NCBI RefSeq assembly: GCF_031846515.1
Contig: NZ_JAVRHO010000005.1
Span: 1 to 64,000 of the forward strand
Length of the DNA: 64,000 nt
Direction of reading: 5' to 3'
Source: Autumnicola lenta
Lineage (GTDB): Bacteria > Bacteroidota > Bacteroidia > Flavobacteriales > Flavobacteriaceae
Numbering within the stretch: position 1 is the stretch's first letter; each line of letters begins with the position of its first letter. This document shows, piece after piece, positions 62,117-64,000 of the stretch. The translations under genes were made by a program, and so were the position numbers. The notes under the pieces are model-generated. The model saw only the letters and a program-made list of their open reading frames with translations. It was not told where the DNA came from and did not search any database.

Positions 62117-64000
62117 TTGAAGCACTTTTTCTTCTTAATCCTCCTTTTTGCCTTAACTTCAGTTAGTTTTGGACAACATTCTATTTCAGTTGAAGCTAAA
62201 CTGGACGAAAAGGTAGATTCCATATATATTCAACAGGTAATTGAATATGAAAATCAAAGCAATGAGCCTCTTACGCAAATTTATCTGAATGACTGGATAA
62301 ATGCTTTTAGCAGTAAAAGTAGTTTCCTGGGAAAGAGATTTTCAGAAGAATTTGTAAGGAGATTTCATTTTGCCGGGGAAGAAGAACGTGGCGGAACAAA
62401 AATTTATTCCTTTACGAACAACAATACTCCTTTAATTTGGGAGAGACTTGCTGGCCGTGTCGATATTATTAAAATCTCCCTTTCCAAACCTCTTCCCCCC
62501 GGAGAAAAACAGACTATTAATCTTAATTACGCGATTAAAGTCCCTCAGGACAAGTTTACCCGGTACGGCAAAGACAGTGAAGGAAACTATAAGCTTAGAT
62601 ACTGGTACATTACACCTGCTGTCCATGATGGCAGCTGGAAAATTTACAGTCATCAAAATTTGGATCTGGATTATACACCGCCAGCAGATATTGAATTATT
62701 GCTGAATATCCCCATAGATTATTATGCCGCCTCAGCACTTAATATGCTGGAGATCCACAATAAAAATGAAAGGAAGACAGTGAGATTTATAGGCGAAGAT
62801 AGGATTGAGTCTAAGCTTTACCTAACCAAAACTTATATCTTTGAGAATATATATGCCCATTCACATGAAATAATTACAAATCTTAAGGATGACAATCTTC
62901 AGACTGAAGTAAAGGAAATTATTCTTGGCCGAATTTTAAAATTCCTAAATGAACGACTGGGGGAATATCCTCACAACCACATTTTTGTAACACAGGAAGA
63001 TTACCTTAATAGTCCAATGTATGGGTTAAACCAGTTACCTGGTTTCATCAGACCTTTTCCTGATGGTTTTCAGTACGATATTAAGCAATTCAAGACTATA
63101 ACTAATAATTATTTAAAGAACACACTTTTATTTGATCCACGTAAAGACCAATGGGTAAATGATGCTATCCTCGTTTCGCTTATAATGGATTATGTCGATA
63201 ACTACTATCCAAAAATGAAGCTCATTGGTAATTTGAGTGATATTATTGGAATACGTTGGTTTCATGCTGCCGATTTAGAATTTAATGATCAGTATCAGTT
63301 AATGTACATGAATGCCGCCAGATTAAATTTTGACCAGCCACTGGCTACCCGTCAGGACTCGTTAGTCAAATTCAATAAAAATATAGCTAATGCCTATAAG
63401 GCTGGAGTTGGTCTGAGGTACCTGGAAGATTATTTGGGATCAGATGCTGTGAAAGAATCTATTTCTCAATTCTATAGCAATTATAAACTTCAGCCTACCT
63501 CACAGGAAAAGTTCGGGCAAATTCTAAAAAATAATGCTTCAAAAGATATTTCCTGGTTTTTTGAAGATTATGTTCAAACCAACGGGAAAATAGATTTCTC
63601 AATTAAAAAGGTTAAAAAACAGGATGACTCTCTGGTCGTTACTGTCAGAAACAGGCGGGATAACAACATGCCTGTTTCTGTATATGGAATAAACGACGGT
63701 AAAGTAGTCTCCAAAACTTGGGTTGAGGAAATTGATAAATTAAAAGAAGTCACCATACCCCGAAAAGATGTAGAGCGCGTGGCTGTAAATTATGAGCAGA
63801 AGATTCCGGAGATCAATCAGCGTAATAACTTTAAAGCAGTTACTACAATTTTCGATAAGCCTCTACAATTCCGATTGCTTCAGGATGTGGAAGACCCAAA
63901 GTACAATCAGTTGTTTTTTATGCCGGAGTTTGATTACAATCTTTATGACGGAATTTCTATTGGCCCTAAGCTCTACAATGAAACCTTTTTAAATAAAAAT
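62117..64000 (+). CDS. M1-aminopeptidase-like protein without a visible HEXXH (cut by window end)
   Basis: An open frame of at least 628 codons that runs off the window. It starts at a TTG (in-frame stop 18 bases upstream, no ATG between) that gives a signal peptide (KHFFFLILLFALTSVSFGQ). The N-terminal beta domain is M1-like (SISVEAKLDEKVDSIYIQQV, LRYWYITPAVHDGSW). The zinc motif HEXXH expected about residue 340 is absent: the region reads DPRKDQWVNDAILVSLIMDY. AGVGLRYLEDYLGSDAVKES and FFEDYVQTNGKIDFSIKKV are typical of this flavobacterial group. From about residue 600 (FMPEFDYNLYDGISIGPKLY) an outer-membrane barrel may begin. It is probably inactive as a peptidase. Confidence 0.75.
   Translation, partial: MKHFFFLILLFALTSVSFGQHSISVEAKLDEKVDSIYIQQVIEYENQSNEPLTQIYLNDWINAFSSKSSFLGKRFSEEFVRRFHFAGEEERGGTKIYSFTNNNTPLIWERLAGRVDIIKISLSKPLPPGEKQTINLNYAIKVPQDKFTRYGKDSEGNYKLRYWYITPAVHDGSWKIYSHQNLDLDYTPPADIELLLNIPIDYYAASALNMLEIHNKNERKTVRFIGEDRIESKLYLTKTYIFENIYAHSHEIITNLKDDNLQTEVKEIILGRILKFLNERLGEYPHNHIFVTQEDYLNSPMYGLNQLPGFIRPFPDGFQYDIKQFKTITNNYLKNTLLFDPRKDQWVNDAILVSLIMDYVDNYYPKMKLIGNLSDIIGIRWFHAADLEFNDQYQLMYMNAARLNFDQPLATRQDSLVKFNKNIANAYKAGVGLRYLEDYLGSDAVKESISQFYSNYKLQPTSQEKFGQILKNNASKDISWFFEDYVQTNGKIDFSIKKVKKQDDSLVVTVRNRRDNNMPVSVYGINDGKVVSKTWVEEIDKLKEVTIPRKDVERVAVNYEQKIPEINQRNNFKAVTTIFDKPLQFRLLQDVEDPKYNQLFFMPEFDYNLYDGISIGPKLYNETFLNKN

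Overview
Organism. The window reads as the chromosome of a member of the Bacteroidota, most likely a marine or soil Flavobacteriaceae. The supporting evidence is AT-rich DNA, lipoproteins with a Cys at about residue 20, candidate promoters of the Bacteroidota form (TAnnTTTG at -7, in one case with TTTG about 21 bases upstream), a four-helix-bundle S23-type gene, a SIMPL protein, a TlpA/DUF4369 lipoprotein, and a metallophosphoesterase fused to a surface-antigen barrel. The genus cannot be fixed from the sequence alone. Region 1 (119-31794, all minus strand) is one large surface-polysaccharide locus. It is transcribed from a LacI-type regulator gene at its right edge towards the left edge of the window. 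Its right part makes nucleotide sugars: rfbB and rfbA (dTDP-4-keto-6-deoxyglucose), a WbpP/TviC-like epimerase and a TviB/WbpO-like dehydrogenase (UDP-HexNAc uronic acids), ugd and a UDP-glucuronate 4-epimerase. The middle carries a nonulosonic (pseudaminic-type) acid pathway, pseB-pseC-pseF-pseH-pseI, with no recognisable pseG but with a MaoC hydratase, extra GNAT acyltransferases, an AAC(3)-type acetyltransferase and a DUF4910 protein. The left part holds a flippase, a Wzy-like polymerase, three GT4 and one GT2 glycosyltransferases, two polysaccharide deacetylases and two paralogous large GNATs. An ABC exporter gene without its ATPase half lies between the two sugar-supply blocks. No initiating phosphoglycosyltransferase and no export machinery (Wza/Wzc) is visible, so the locus probably continues beyond position 1. 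Region 2 (32009-49790) is mostly housekeeping or stress genes on both strands: a small membrane protein, a small conserved cytosolic protein, dps, mscS, an array of about 207-bp tandem repeats, the metallophosphoesterase-barrel lipoprotein, an HD-PycTM (Pycsar-effector-like) membrane protein convergent with a GAF-domain protein, a TlpA-like lipoprotein, a SIMPL protein, a rhomboid protease, an LpxL-like acyltransferase, glmM, an AcpH-like phosphodiesterase and an astacin-family lipoprotein metalloprotease. Region 3 (50237-58074, minus strand) is a tandem array of four large mosaic lipoproteins that share an N-terminal module and carry shuffled C-terminal modules (calcium-binding thrombospondin-3-like repeats, a CHRD/SOD-like domain, a second core half). 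Upstream of it lies an atypical receiver-PAS-LuxR regulator. I do not recognise the shared module; this array is the best candidate for an undescribed system. Region 4 (58480-64000, plus strand) has uvrA, a LOG-family (TIGR00730) gene and the 5' part of an M1-aminopeptidase-like gene without a visible HEXXH that runs off the window. No rRNA, tRNA, CRISPR array, prophage or insertion sequence was recognised.
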